Source: Undibacterium parvum
GTDB taxonomy: Bacteria > Pseudomonadota > Gammaproteobacteria > Burkholderiales > Burkholderiaceae_D
Assembly: GCF_003955735.1 (NCBI RefSeq)
Contig: NZ_CP034464.1
Span: 2,294,001 to 2,358,000, forward strand
Length of the DNA: 64,000 nt
Reading direction: 5' to 3'
Part shown: piece after piece, positions 9,547-18,740 of the stretch
How positions within the stretch are numbered: the first letter of the stretch is position 1
Layout: the number at the start of each line of letters is the position of its first letter
Notes under the pieces: generated by a model
The model's database searches: none
Told to the model about the DNA's origin: nothing
The model's input: only the letters and a program-made list of their open reading frames with translations
Translations under genes and position numbers: made by a program

Positions 9547-10140
9547 ATGCTCAGACGCCTCTTTACTTTTTTCCGTCAGATTTTGCTGTTTGCTTCATTT
9601 GCTGCGCTCACGCTCATCGCAATGCCGCATGGTCTTGCGCTGGCAAATGAAGTGGAAGTGACGACTGCGAAGATAGAATCGTCAGAAGAAGGTTATCGCA
9701 TCGTGGCCGCCTTCTCCTTCGAGCTTAGTCATGGGCTCGAAGACGCCATCACGCGCGGTGTGCCTATGTATTTCACCACCGAAGTAGAAATGACCAGACC
9801 GCGCTGGTATTGGCTGGATGAAAAAACCATACGTTCACAGCAGACCGTCAGGATTGCCTATAATCTCTGGACCCGCCAATACACAGCAGCCATCAATGGT
9901 AGTCTGCAGCAAAATTTTGCACGCTTAGAAGACGCCATGGCCTTAGTGCTACGACCACGCCGGTGGTTGGTGGCGGACAAAAGCGCGCTCAGTTCCGGCG
10001 CCAATTACAATGTGGCGGTGCGTCTCAAGCTCGATATCAATCAACTGCCTAAGCCCTTTTTGATTACTTCATTAAACAATAGTGACTGGCGCCTGTCTTC
10101 GGACTGGAAGCGCTTTACCTTTAAGGCTGACGATAAGTGA
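9547..10140 (+). CDS. DUF4390 exported protein
   Basis: A 197-residue protein with an N-terminal signal or anchor (about residues 8-35, ending ...GLALA-NEVEV) and a beta-rich body containing ALEDAITRGVP-like and PRWYWLDEKT motifs typical of DUF4390. In betaproteobacteria this family is almost always encoded between rsmB and an NtrY-type kinase, as here. It overlaps the kinase gene by 4 bp (GTGA), so translation is coupled. A periplasmic role in signalling to the kinase is a reasonable inference but unproven. Confidence 0.85.
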   Translation: MLRRLFTFFRQILLFASFAALTLIAMPHGLALANEVEVTTAKIESSEEGYRIVAAFSFELSHGLEDAITRGVPMYFTTEVEMTRPRWYWLDEKTIRSQQTVRIAYNLWTRQYTAAINGSLQQNFARLEDAMALVLRPRRWLVADKSALSSGANYNVAVRLKLDINQLPKPFLITSLNNSDWRLSSDWKRFTFKADDK

Positions 10141-12491
10141 CCAGGTTTTTGCGGTATGCCTTAATTGTTGGCGGTGCTCTGATGAGCATCTTATTGTTCT
10201 TTTTAACCTCTGCATCAGAAAATTCAGCCCGGTTTGCCCAATATTATGGCTGGTTACTTGCTGCCAATGCCTTCGTGGCCCTCGCATTATTGGGTTTGGT
10301 GCTGGCTTTATTGTGGCGATTATTCAGCCGTTACCGTACCCGCGAATTTGGTTCGCGTCTGATGACGCGTCTGGTGCTGCTGTTCGCCTTAGTCGGCATC
10401 TTGCCAGGCGCGGTGATCTATGTGGTCTCGGTACAGTTTGTGTCACGCTCGATTGAATCCTGGTTTGATGTCAAAGTCGAGTCCGCTTTGGAATCTGGAT
10501 TAAATCTTGGCCATAGCGCCTTGGAATACACGCTAGCTGATCTGGAAAATAAAGCCCGTGATATGGCCTCGCAATTATCCGAGCCATCCGAGACTTCGAT
10601 GGCTTTGCGCTTATCGCGTCTGCGCGAGCAAATGCAAGTGGAAGAAGCCAGTATCGTGAATGGCCGCGGGCGTTTGATTACTTCCGCCAGTGCCAACTCC
10701 AGTGTCCTGGTGCCAGAATTACCGACGCCCGCCATGATACGTCAGGCCAAGGTGGCACGCGTGTTTGCCGCCACCGAAGGCAATGCCGAGCTACGTGCGC
10801 CCGATCTAAAAATCCCAGCAAGTAATGCCGGCGCCAGCCGGCCGGTCTTGGCGGCCGAACCGGCCAATGTTCTGCGTTCAAGGGTGGTGGTGGCGTTGCA
10901 AGTTTCCGGCATGGGCTTGTCTCTGCAAAATGAGACTATTTACCTGCAACTGATACATCCGGTACCGGTAAGTTTAGCCAGTCATGCCGAAGCTTTGCGC
11001 AGCGCCTGGGGCGAGTATCAGGTCCGGTCTTTAGGTCGTGGTAGCCTCAAGACCATGTATATTTTTACTTTGACGCTGACTTTGCTGCTGGCTATTTTTG
11101 CAGCGATTACTAGTGCCTTCCTGATCTCCGGCGAATTGGCCAGGCCCTTGCTGTTGTTGGCAGAGGGAACCAAGGCGGTCGCCGAAGGGAATTTATCGCC
11201 ACGTCCTATCGTCACTAGTTCTGATGAGCTGGGTAGCTTGACCCAGTCTTTTAACATCATGACGCGCCAGTTATTTGATGCCCGTGCCTCGGTAGAAAAA
11301 AATCGCAATGAATTGGAAAACGCCAAGGCCTATCTAGAATCGGTGTTGGCAAATATGTCGGCTGGGGTAATGGTGCTGGATCAAAGCGCCAAATTAGTCA
11401 CCTGCAATGAGTCGGTAGAGCGGATTTTACAGCGTAGTTTTGAAACCGAAATCGGCAAACCTTTGGCTGAGATCGATGGCATGCAGACCTTTGCTGCGGC
11501 CATAGATCAAGCCTTTTCCGAGCAACATGCACATTCGGCGGCGGGTGGTGAAGATGAAAATCAGCAGCATTGGCAGCAGCAGATAGAAGTGCCAAGGCCG
11601 CAAGCAATTAAGCACGATGAGACTCATAGTGGAACCATCAGCGCCGTGAATAATGAATCCGATCAGCGCATCACTTTGTTGGCGCGTGGTTCCCATTTAC
11701 CGGTGGCTGCCGCGATCGGCTATGTGGTGGTATTTGATGACATCAGTAGTATTATCTCGGCGCAGCGCTCTATCGCTTGGGGCGAAGTGGCGCGCCGTTT
11801 GGCGCATGAAATCAAAAACCCTCTGACACCGATACAATTATCCGCCGAACGTTTGCAAATGAAATTGCAGGGCAAGTTAAGCGAGAGTGATATCTTGATA
11901 CTCAATAAGAGCACCAGCACCATCGTCAATCAAGTCACCTCGATGAAACGTATGGTGGATGATTTTAGTGACTACTCCAGAACGCCACCAGCGGTCTTAA
12001 ACTCCTTAAACTTATCGGCCCTAATTGACGATGTTTTACATTTGTACATGGAAGGCGATGGTCGCGATGCGATCCATCTTCATCTGGCTCCCGAGCTGCC
12101 AAATGTGATGGGCGATGTTACCCAATTGCGTCAGGTCATCCATAATCTGCTGCAAAATGCACAAGACGCGGTCGCCGATAATGCCAAGTCCAATCAAGCC
12201 GCACATATCGATGTCGTCACCGAAATAGTCCGCTATACCAGTGCCGACAAGACTGACCGGTCGGCGGTTCGGCTTTCCATCATCGACAATGGACCGGGAT
12301 TTTCCAGCAAAATTTTGGCGCGTGCCTTTGAGCCGTATGCCACTTCCAAGCCGCGCGGTACCGGTTTAGGCCTGGCGATGGTGAAGAAAATCATTGATGA
12401 ACATGGCGGTAGAGTCGATATTCAAAATCGTAGTGATACAAACGGTGCAAAAATATCGATTTTGCTGTTAAAGTTAGCACCGGATTCGTAG
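10137..12491 (+). CDS. NtrY-type membrane sensor histidine kinase
   Basis: A 784-residue kinase starting at GTG inside the previous stop. Three N-terminal membrane helices (about residues 5-110), a long extracytoplasmic region, another helix (about 300-325), a HAMP domain (LARPLLLLAEGTKAVAEGN...), a PAS domain, HisKA with the acceptor His in RRLAHEIKNPLTP (near residue 557) and HATPase_c (NLLQNAQDAV, IDNGPGF, GTGLGLAMVKK) are present. NtrY kinases control nitrogen or respiratory genes in proteobacteria. The partner regulator follows 90 bp downstream. Confidence 0.9.
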   Translation: MTRFLRYALIVGGALMSILLFFLTSASENSARFAQYYGWLLAANAFVALALLGLVLALLWRLFSRYRTREFGSRLMTRLVLLFALVGILPGAVIYVVSVQFVSRSIESWFDVKVESALESGLNLGHSALEYTLADLENKARDMASQLSEPSETSMALRLSRLREQMQVEEASIVNGRGRLITSASANSSVLVPELPTPAMIRQAKVARVFAATEGNAELRAPDLKIPASNAGASRPVLAAEPANVLRSRVVVALQVSGMGLSLQNETIYLQLIHPVPVSLASHAEALRSAWGEYQVRSLGRGSLKTMYIFTLTLTLLLAIFAAITSAFLISGELARPLLLLAEGTKAVAEGNLSPRPIVTSSDELGSLTQSFNIMTRQLFDARASVEKNRNELENAKAYLESVLANMSAGVMVLDQSAKLVTCNESVERILQRSFETEIGKPLAEIDGMQTFAAAIDQAFSEQHAHSAAGGEDENQQHWQQQIEVPRPQAIKHDETHSGTISAVNNESDQRITLLARGSHLPVAAAIGYVVVFDDISSIISAQRSIAWGEVARRLAHEIKNPLTPIQLSAERLQMKLQGKLSESDILILNKSTSTIVNQVTSMKRMVDDFSDYSRTPPAVLNSLNLSALIDDVLHLYMEGDGRDAIHLHLAPELPNVMGDVTQLRQVIHNLLQNAQDAVADNAKSNQAAHIDVVTEIVRYTSADKTDRSAVRLSIIDNGPGFSSKILARAFEPYATSKPRGTGLGLAMVKKIIDEHGGRVDIQNRSDTNGAKISILLLKLAPDS

Positions 12492-12581
12492 TAGCTCAGT
12501 ATTTTTCTACTGATGAAAAAAATGACGTCCGCAGAGACGTTTTATTTAAATAAAATAATAAGCATGTAATAGGGTAGATTG

Positions 12582-13307
12582 ATGGCAAACATATTAGTTG
12601 TTGACGACGAAATGGGAATCCGAGAGCTACTTTCGGAGATATTGGGCGACGAGGGACACGTCGTACAATTGGCAGAAAATGCACAGCAGGCCCGTGCCGC
12701 GAGGTTGGAGTCGCGACCGGATCTGGTCTTGCTCGACATCTGGATGCCGGATACGGATGGCGTCACCTTACTCAAAGAATGGCAACGTGATGGTATGTTG
12801 AGCATGCCTGTGATTATGATGTCAGGCCATGCCACGATAGATACTGCGGTCGAAGCTACCCGCATCGGTGCCTTGAATTTTCTCGAGAAACCTATCGCCC
12901 TGCAAAAATTACTGAAAGCGGTACAGCAAGGTCTTAGCAGGGGCAGCGAAGTTGCTCGCCCTGCGGTCGCTAGTTTGCCGCCAGCGTCGGCAGAAATGTT
13001 GACGAATAACGCAGTGACGCATGCCTTTAGCAGCAATGCTGCAGGTTTCGAAACCCGCCAATTTGCCAGCTCAGGGGTAATGGCGCCAGCGAGCAATAAT
13101 CAATTTGCCAATTTGTCGTTTGAATTACCACTGCGCGAAGCCAGAGATGCGTTTGAACGTATTTATTTTGAATATCATCTGAACCGTGAAGGTGGCAGCA
13201 TGACCCGCGTGGCAGAAAAGACGGGTCTGGAACGCACCCATCTGTATCGCAAGCTAAAACAGTTAGGTGTAGAGTCGGTCAAGTACGCCAAACGCGGTGA
13301 ATCATAA
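12582..13307 (+). CDS. NtrX-type response regulator lacking the AAA+ domain
   Basis: A 241-residue regulator. The ATG at 12582 is preferred over the TTG one codon earlier. The receiver domain is complete (VVDDEMGI, phospho-acceptor Asp52 in LVLLDIWMPD, MMSGHAT, FLEKPI). A linker of about 70 low-complexity residues joins it to a C-terminal Fis-type helix-turn-helix (MTRVAEKTGLERTHLYRKLKQLGV). The sigma54-interacting AAA+ module of classical NtrX is absent, so this protein should bind DNA but not activate sigma54 polymerase directly. Such shortened NtrX proteins are known in betaproteobacteria. Confidence 0.88.
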   Translation: MANILVVDDEMGIRELLSEILGDEGHVVQLAENAQQARAARLESRPDLVLLDIWMPDTDGVTLLKEWQRDGMLSMPVIMMSGHATIDTAVEATRIGALNFLEKPIALQKLLKAVQQGLSRGSEVARPAVASLPPASAEMLTNNAVTHAFSSNAAGFETRQFASSGVMAPASNNQFANLSFELPLREARDAFERIYFEYHLNREGGSMTRVAEKTGLERTHLYRKLKQLGVESVKYAKRGES

Positions 13308-13316
13308 ACTGCCAGC

Positions 13317-13688
13317 ATGGCAGCTAGTTTAGTAACACTAGTAAGCGGTGGCAGCTATGCAGACCGAGAAGCCTGGATAGCCGCCGCTCTTACGCATGAA
13401 CCACCGCTACTGAGCATGGCAGCGATACTCGAAGGTCTGCCGGATGGTCAGCCATTGCTCACCTCTAATCCCCTGCTTGCTTTACACAGAGTTGCCCCCG
13501 GATGCATGTGTTGCATAGGCAATCTGGTGATGCGCGTGACGCTCAATCGTATTCTTAGAAAACCACCGGTACGCTTGTATCTGGGTCTGGCCGATAATCA
13601 GCATATAAAAAATTTAGTTTATTTTTTGCAGCAGCCTCCCTACAATGAATTAATCGAGTTCGATCAGGATATACGGCTAGGATCCTGA
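13317..13688 (+). CDS. Short CobW/G3E-GTPase-like protein with degenerate P-loop
   Basis: A 123-residue protein encoded 9 bp after the NtrX-like gene. It carries the zinc-binding style motif APGCMCCIGNLVMRVTLNRI and, 20 residues on, GLADNQ, which match the GCxCC and GLADP segments of G3E (CobW/UreG/HypB) GTPases. Where the P-loop GxxGxGKT should be it reads VSGGSYADREAW, so nucleotide binding is probably lost. The protein is about a third of the usual length and ends right after the GLAD region. It may be a metal-binding remnant or an adaptor. The assignment is by motif only. Confidence 0.55.
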   Translation: MAASLVTLVSGGSYADREAWIAAALTHEPPLLSMAAILEGLPDGQPLLTSNPLLALHRVAPGCMCCIGNLVMRVTLNRILRKPPVRLYLGLADNQHIKNLVYFLQQPPYNELIEFDQDIRLGS

Positions 13689-13824
13689 AGCGAAGGCGGA
13701 TTAAAGTTTATTGTTTCCTCACCGTAATTATCACTAAGCATCTTGAAATTAGCTCTTCAGCGCACCATCTCGAAAACTAAGATTGTTCAGGCTAAGATAA
13801 AAATTATTCAGGAAGGGATGCAAA

Positions 13825-14082
13825 ATGAACCTTATTTACAATAGCGACCAATACAGCGTGGTCGAGTATGGTGCCGATGTCGATCACGAAGCCCTGCGCT
13901 TTGGCGGCTACGAGATCACCGATAAATCGGTGCGACGTGAATGGTTTATCGGCGGCTCTTTAGCGGAAAATTTTCGCAAAGATGTGCATGATTTGATCGC
14001 CGGCGAACCGAGTATAGAAGAGATAGACGAATTTTTAGGTCAGTTTGATCTGTATATGGCGCAATCGGTTTTGCTACACTAA
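13825..14082 (+). CDS. DUF3567 family protein
   Basis: An 85-residue acidic protein opening MNLIYNSDQYSVVEYGA, the typical start of DUF3567, a small family nearly confined to betaproteobacteria. Conserved features visible are the GGYEITDKS strand, the central FRKDVHDLIAGEPSIEEIDEFL helix and the C-terminal FDLYMAQSVLLH. A good ribosome-binding site (AGGAAGGG) lies upstream. The function is unknown. It appears monocistronic. Confidence 0.8.
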   Translation: MNLIYNSDQYSVVEYGADVDHEALRFGGYEITDKSVRREWFIGGSLAENFRKDVHDLIAGEPSIEEIDEFLGQFDLYMAQSVLLH

Positions 14083-14200
14083 ATAGGCTTTCCACTTTTT
14101 AGTAAATCAGCGGCTAAATTCTTAGCGAAAGGCGCGGGATTGCAGACACCGCGCCATCCACGTACACTGAGTGTCTAATTATTAACAGGCGCTCAGTATC

Positions 14201-15241
14201 ATGACCTCTCCTTTGCACACATTTATACGTGGCCTACCCAAGGCCGAATTGCATTTGCACATAGAAGGTTCGCTAGAACCGGAACTGATGTTTGCCTTGG
14301 CTCAACGCAACGGCATCGCCTTACCCTATACCTCAGTAGAGCAAATACGCGCAGCCTATGATTTTAGCGATTTGCAATCCTTCCTCGATTTGTACTACGC
14401 CGGTGCGGCAGTACTGCTGAACGAGCAAGATTTTTATGATTTGACGATGGCGTATATACAGCGTGCAGTGGCCGATAATGTGCGGCATGTAGAATTATTT
14501 TTCGATCCACAGACCCACACCGTGCGCGGGGTGGCGATGGCAACGGTATTTGGCGGGATTGCGCGTGCCTTGCGCCAGGCGCGCCAGCAATATGATTTTT
14601 CTGGCAGCATGATATTGTGTTTTTTACGCCATCTGAGTGAAGCAGATGCCCTCGCCACTCTCGCCGAGGCACTGCCTTTACGCGAAGCATATCAAGATCT
14701 GTGGAATGGCATAGGCCTCGATTCTGCCGAGGTTGGCAATCCTCCTGAAAAATTTAGCCGGGTCTTTGCGCAAGCCTCTCAGCTAGGATTTCGTCTGGTG
14801 GCGCATGCCGGTGAAGAAGGTCCACCGGCTTACATCCATAGCGCGCTTGCAGATTTAAAAATCGAGCGTATCGATCACGGAGTAAGGGCCGAAGAAGACC
14901 CGGCTTTGATGGCTGAATTAATTCACAGCCAGATGCCGCTGACGGTCTGTCCTTTGTCGAATTTAAAGTTAAAAGTCGTACAGGATATGCGTCAGCATAA
15001 CTTGGCCAGAATGCTGCGTGCGGGCGTCTGCGTCACCATCAACTCAGATGATCCGGCCTATTTTGGCGGTTATATGAATAGTAATTTCATCGCCAGCGCC
15101 GATGCCCTCGATCTGAGTCGTGACGAGTTAATCCAGTTGGCTAAAAATAGCTTTTGTGCCTCGTTTGCCAGTGCCGAACAAAAGCAGACATGGCTGGAAG
15201 AATTGGCCGAATATGCAACAAGGGCGGCCACTGAAGTTTAA
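14201..15241 (+). CDS. add: Adenine deaminase of the adenosine-deaminase family
   Basis: A 346-residue amidohydrolase. Metal ligands are H18 and H20 (ELHLHIEGS), H202 with the catalytic Glu205 in HAGEEGP, the His in RIDHGVR and D283/D284 in SDDPAYFGGY. The combination HAGEEGP, RIDHGV and SDDPAYFGGY is that of the adenine deaminase branch (EC 3.5.4.2, for example the Pseudomonas enzyme) rather than of E. coli-type adenosine deaminase, which has HAGE plus RIGHG. It would convert adenine to hypoxanthine for purine salvage. Databases often name such proteins adenosine deaminase, hence the symbol. No operon partner is visible. Confidence 0.88.
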   Translation: MTSPLHTFIRGLPKAELHLHIEGSLEPELMFALAQRNGIALPYTSVEQIRAAYDFSDLQSFLDLYYAGAAVLLNEQDFYDLTMAYIQRAVADNVRHVELFFDPQTHTVRGVAMATVFGGIARALRQARQQYDFSGSMILCFLRHLSEADALATLAEALPLREAYQDLWNGIGLDSAEVGNPPEKFSRVFAQASQLGFRLVAHAGEEGPPAYIHSALADLKIERIDHGVRAEEDPALMAELIHSQMPLTVCPLSNLKLKVVQDMRQHNLARMLRAGVCVTINSDDPAYFGGYMNSNFIASADALDLSRDELIQLAKNSFCASFASAEQKQTWLEELAEYATRAATEV

Positions 15242-15373
15242 TTTGCGCCGGGCTAACTGGCATTTTATTGATAATTCGACTAGGCTATTTAAATCCTTGA
15301 TCAGTATCAAAGACAGGCCAGATCAAGCAGCGTGATACTTCTAATTCAGACTTATTGACCTCGCGGAGCGCTT

Positions 15374-15973
15374 ATGAGTAAGCACGATCAACTTCTCAGT
15401 TTAAACCGCGCGGTCTCTATCAACGAGAGTCTCAAGCAAGTCATAGAGATTTCCAGCCAGATCAATATCGTCGCCACGAATGCGATTTTGATTGCCAAAC
15501 GCGCCGGGCCACAATCGGCAGGATTTAGAATCGTCGCGATGGAGTTGCGCCTGTTCAGCCGAAAAATCGAAGACTTGATGGGTTTTCTCGGTGGCCTGAT
15601 TTTTCAATTGGTGCACCGTGTCGCCGAACTACGCAAACTAGAAAAACGCCTGAGTTTGCTGAGTGACACCATGTCGAAAAACAGCGTATCTGAAGAACGA
15701 CTGGCGCACAGTTTTCAGCAAAGACACACCGTATTCATAGACAAAAAAGCCTTGGCGCAGATCGATTGGGAGCAATTAGAAAAAGAAATTTTTAGATCGC
15801 TGGCGCTCTGCAGTGCCGGGTCCATGTTGTCTCACAATGGACGTATAGAAGCCGCTTACGGTGGCAGTATGCTCGCCGACATGCAGCAAGTGGCGAGCCG
15901 TATCGAAGACATCATGACCCAAGTAATCACGACTTTGAAGCATCTGAACACCACCCTGAAGAGCGAGTCATGA
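15374..15973 (+). CDS. Soluble MCP-signalling-tip-like protein, partner of the di-iron protein
   Basis: A 199-residue helical protein without membrane segment or HAMP. Residues about 27-62 (ISSQINIVATNAILIAKRAG, then GFRIVAMELRLFSRKI) closely mirror the hairpin tip of methyl-accepting chemotaxis proteins, where CheA and CheW bind. The rest is predicted coiled coil, with a C-terminal bundle. It overlaps the downstream ODP gene by 4 bp (ATGA). Family knowledge says that oxygen-binding di-iron proteins feed chemoreceptors, so this is best read as a miniature cytosolic receptor or adaptor. Several consensus tip residues differ, so CheA coupling is uncertain. Confidence 0.6.
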   Translation: MSKHDQLLSLNRAVSINESLKQVIEISSQINIVATNAILIAKRAGPQSAGFRIVAMELRLFSRKIEDLMGFLGGLIFQLVHRVAELRKLEKRLSLLSDTMSKNSVSEERLAHSFQQRHTVFIDKKALAQIDWEQLEKEIFRSLALCSAGSMLSHNGRIEAAYGGSMLADMQQVASRIEDIMTQVITTLKHLNTTLKSES

Positions 15974-16716
15974 AGAAAATCCAATATCTGTACGAAAAAG
16001 GCGATCATAAATGGGCGGTAGTGACGCGCGATCCGGATAAACCAGACTACTTAATCGACACCAATGAATACCTGATTATTCAAGGGAATAAAGCGATCCT
16101 CACCGACCCCGGTGGCTCAGAGATTTTCCCGGAAGTATTCTCGGCCATCAATACAGAATTTGATGCGCGTAGTATTAGCGCCTTATTTGCCTCACATCAG
16201 GATCCTGATGTCATTTCTTCACTCGGTTTATGGCTAGATTTCAATCCTGATTTAAAGTGTTATCTGAGCTGGTTATGGGGATCTTTCGTGCCCCACTTTG
16301 GCGGCAATGCCAGTACCTTCATCAATTTGCCCGACAGCGGTGGCGAGATTCCACTAGGCAATCTTATCTTGCAAGCGATCCCAGCGCACTATTTGCATTC
16401 TTCAGGCAATTTCAATCTGTATGACGCTGTCGCCAAGATGCTGTTTTCGGGGGACATTGGTGCCGCTTTGCTGCCGCCCGGTGAAGACGCCCTGATCGTC
16501 AAAAATTTTGATCAGCATATCCGCCATGCGCGTGGCTTCCACCAACGCTGGATGGGCTCTAACGAAGCCAAACTCGATTGGTGCCAAAGAGTGCAGTCTA
16601 TGCAGATCGATATGCTGTGCCCGCAACACGGCGCAATTTATCAAGGCGAAGACGTAGCGCGCTTTATCAATTGGTTCGCCGAGTTGCCGGTAGGCTCGGG
16701 CATACGCCGCAATTAA
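15970..16716 (+). CDS. Oxygen-binding di-iron (ODP) metallo-beta-lactamase-fold protein
   Basis: A 248-residue protein of the flavodiiron-type metallo-beta-lactamase fold. Candidate iron ligands are H76, D78 and D80 in SHQDPDV, H140 in PAHYLHSSG, D162 in FSGDIGAAL and H220 in PQHGAIY. It lacks the flavodoxin domain of flavodiiron proteins. Family members such as the Treponema ODP bind O2 at the di-iron site and signal to chemotaxis receptors. The overlap with the MCP-tip-like gene upstream supports a sensory rather than catalytic job here. The alternative is an O2 or NO reductase-like enzyme, but no electron donor is encoded nearby. Confidence 0.8.
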   Translation: MKKIQYLYEKGDHKWAVVTRDPDKPDYLIDTNEYLIIQGNKAILTDPGGSEIFPEVFSAINTEFDARSISALFASHQDPDVISSLGLWLDFNPDLKCYLSWLWGSFVPHFGGNASTFINLPDSGGEIPLGNLILQAIPAHYLHSSGNFNLYDAVAKMLFSGDIGAALLPPGEDALIVKNFDQHIRHARGFHQRWMGSNEAKLDWCQRVQSMQIDMLCPQHGAIYQGEDVARFINWFAELPVGSGIRRN

Positions 16717-16984
16717 TCTTGCTTGAACGTAAGGAGCGCATCGCCTCACGCTCAGCCTAAAATAAATAGTCGGACAAATTTCCTATAGTCGGCTATGATA
16801 AATCGTCACACCACGCTGCAGCGCTGCTGCTTAACTCGGCGGGTAGGTCTTGCTGTTTGGCATGCCCCGCTATCCTGTTGTTTCATCTCAGTCAAAACTT
16901 TATGAGTCGCATAGTTACACCGCACATTTCCGTATAGTTCTGACGCGCTAGTGCGTCGGATCAGCTTTTTTAAAGGAGCTAACG

Positions 16985-17326
16985 ATGAACACTTGGAATG
17001 ACGTGCCACACTTTGCATTTGACCAAGATTTTGCCCTGGGTTTTATAGGCAAATACTTGCTGATAGGGATCACCCGCACTGGCAACAAGGGAAAAGTACT
17101 TACACAACAGCAACTCCACGGTACCATCGTCAATGCCACCGCACTAGGGATAGAACTAGAACTCGGTGGCGTGCATGAGGGCAAAACCTGGCGTATGCCG
17201 CCCATACTCGAAGAACTGGCACCCGCCAGACGCGGCAAATACGAGCTTAAAACCACCGGCGAGGTGGTCGAAGATCCTGACTTCACCTTCACCTTAACCA
17301 TGCCCACCACCCGCGCTGCCACTTAA
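16985..17326 (+). CDS. Conserved hypothetical protein
   Basis: A 113-residue protein with a strong ribosome-binding site (AAAGGAGCTAACG). Its sequence (DQDFALGFIGKYLLIGITRT at residues 13-32, then LHGTIVNATALGIELELGG) suggests a small beta-barrel with an Sm- or SH3-like repeat of strands, ending in TTGEVVEDPDFTFTL. I do not recognise a named family. It is flanked by non-coding sequence on both sides and is probably monocistronic. Confidence 0.6.
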   Translation: MNTWNDVPHFAFDQDFALGFIGKYLLIGITRTGNKGKVLTQQQLHGTIVNATALGIELELGGVHEGKTWRMPPILEELAPARRGKYELKTTGEVVEDPDFTFTLTMPTTRAAT

Positions 17327-17459
17327 CAATCAGCCGCCAGATCAGTGCGCGCAGATGCTGTGCGCACTGCTTGACTCCTTGCCATAAAATTTTACAGCTG
17401 CGTGCGCAAACTCCTCAGGCATGGTCAAATACGGGCTTGATCATTTTTAGTATGCCAAC

Positions 17460-18008
17460 ATGACAGAGCCAGCGCACACCCCTTCCACCTTAAGTTACCG
17501 ATTAGCCGTCGCCGATGATGCCGCCGCGATCGCGCGTCTGGTCAACAGCGCCTATCGGGGCGACTCTAGCCGTCAGGGCTGGACTACCGAAGCCGATTTA
17601 TTAGAAGGCGATCGTATCAACGCCGATCAGGTACGTGAGCTGATACTGGCGGACGAATCCCTGATTTTGCTATGCCAGCAAAATCAGCAGCCAGAATTAT
17701 CTGGCTGCGTGCATTTGCAAAAAACTGAAAACGCCGCGTATCTGGGCATGTTCGTGGTCAAGCCCACCCAACAAGGCAGCGGCATAGGCAAGCAATTCAT
17801 GCGAGAGGCCGAGACGCTGGCGCAGCACAGCTGGCAGGTGCAGACCATCTGGATGACCGTGATCACGCTCAGGCATGAGTTAATCGCCTATTACGGACGG
17901 CGCGGCTACCAGCGTACCGGGCAATTTAAACCCTTCCCTAGCGAGATCAGCAAAGAAGTCATGCTGGTCCCCGATTTGCATTTTGAGGTGCTGGAAAAAC
18001 GCCTGTAA
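17460..18008 (+). CDS. GNAT family N-acetyltransferase
   Basis: A 182-residue acetyltransferase with the acetyl-CoA-binding motif A QQGSGIGKQFM (around residues 104-114) preceded by strand LGMFVVKP, and a C-terminal YYGRRGYQRTGQFKPFP segment. The first 50 residues (LAVADDAAAIARLVNSAYRG) are the usual GNAT N-terminal strand and helix. The acceptor cannot be inferred. Single gene, convergent with the glycosylase gene downstream. Confidence 0.82.
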   Translation: MTEPAHTPSTLSYRLAVADDAAAIARLVNSAYRGDSSRQGWTTEADLLEGDRINADQVRELILADESLILLCQQNQQPELSGCVHLQKTENAAYLGMFVVKPTQQGSGIGKQFMREAETLAQHSWQVQTIWMTVITLRHELIAYYGRRGYQRTGQFKPFPSEISKEVMLVPDLHFEVLEKRL

Positions 18009-18084
18009 GCAATTTTTGTAAGTGCGGCAACGCCCAGTTTGATGAAAAAATTGGGGCGGCTGTGCCAGCAATGTATCCGGCCGC

Positions 18085-18672
18085 TTAGCCGGCCTTGGCG
18101 AGTACTTGCGCGACCCTGCTTTGCAACACCGGTATCAGCTCTTGCTCAAACCATGGATTGCGCTTGAGCCATAGATTATTCCTTGGACTTGGATGTGGCA
18201 GGGGCAAGCTGTGCGGCCAATGCTGGCGCCAGGCCTGTACCAGTTCAGTGACCGACTGTGCAGAATCGGGGAAGTGATAGGCCTGCGCGTATTGCCCTAT
18301 TACTAGCGTCAGCTCTACTTTTTTAAGCTGCGCCAGCAAGAGGCTACGCCAGGTCGGCGCACATTCTGGGCGCGGCGGCAGATCGCCTGATTTACCAGTG
18401 CCGGGGAAGCAAAATCCCATAGGCAGGATGGCAATTTTCCGGGCATCATAAAAAACCTCACGCGTGATCCCCAGCCAAGCACGCAGGCGCTCGCCACTGG
18501 CATCATCGAAGGGTATGCCGCTGGCGTGCACCTTACTGCCAGGTGCCTGACCAGCGATCAGGATACGCGCGGACGGATGCAGCTGTAGCACCGGGCGCGG
18601 CCCCAAGGGCAGCTGCGCCGCACACAGCGTGCAAGCACGAACGTCTGTCAGCAAACCAGTCAGGCTAGGCAT
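18085..18672 (-). CDS. Uracil-DNA glycosylase family protein
   Basis: A 195-residue UDG-superfamily protein. Visible are the pair CxxC (ACTLCAAQLP) near the N-terminus, the motif-1 region LIAGQAPGSKVHASGIPFDD, ILPMGFCFPG and the motif-2 region LPLPHPSPRNNLW. It lacks the extra iron-sulphur cysteines of family 4/5 enzymes, and belongs to the short uracil-DNA-glycosylase-like group whose substrate is not well established. A DNA-repair role is family inference. The gene borders the accessory region that starts just downstream of position 18700 on the plus strand. Confidence 0.8.
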   Translation of the reverse strand: MPSLTGLLTDVRACTLCAAQLPLGPRPVLQLHPSARILIAGQAPGSKVHASGIPFDDASGERLRAWLGITREVFYDARKIAILPMGFCFPGTGKSGDLPPRPECAPTWRSLLLAQLKKVELTLVIGQYAQAYHFPDSAQSVTELVQAWRQHWPHSLPLPHPSPRNNLWLKRNPWFEQELIPVLQSRVAQVLAKAG

Positions 18673-18740
18673 AGCAGACCTCAGTAAGGGGTAAATTAAG
18701 CCTGGCCAGGCGCCCGGCTAGCATCAAAGATAAATAGCGC

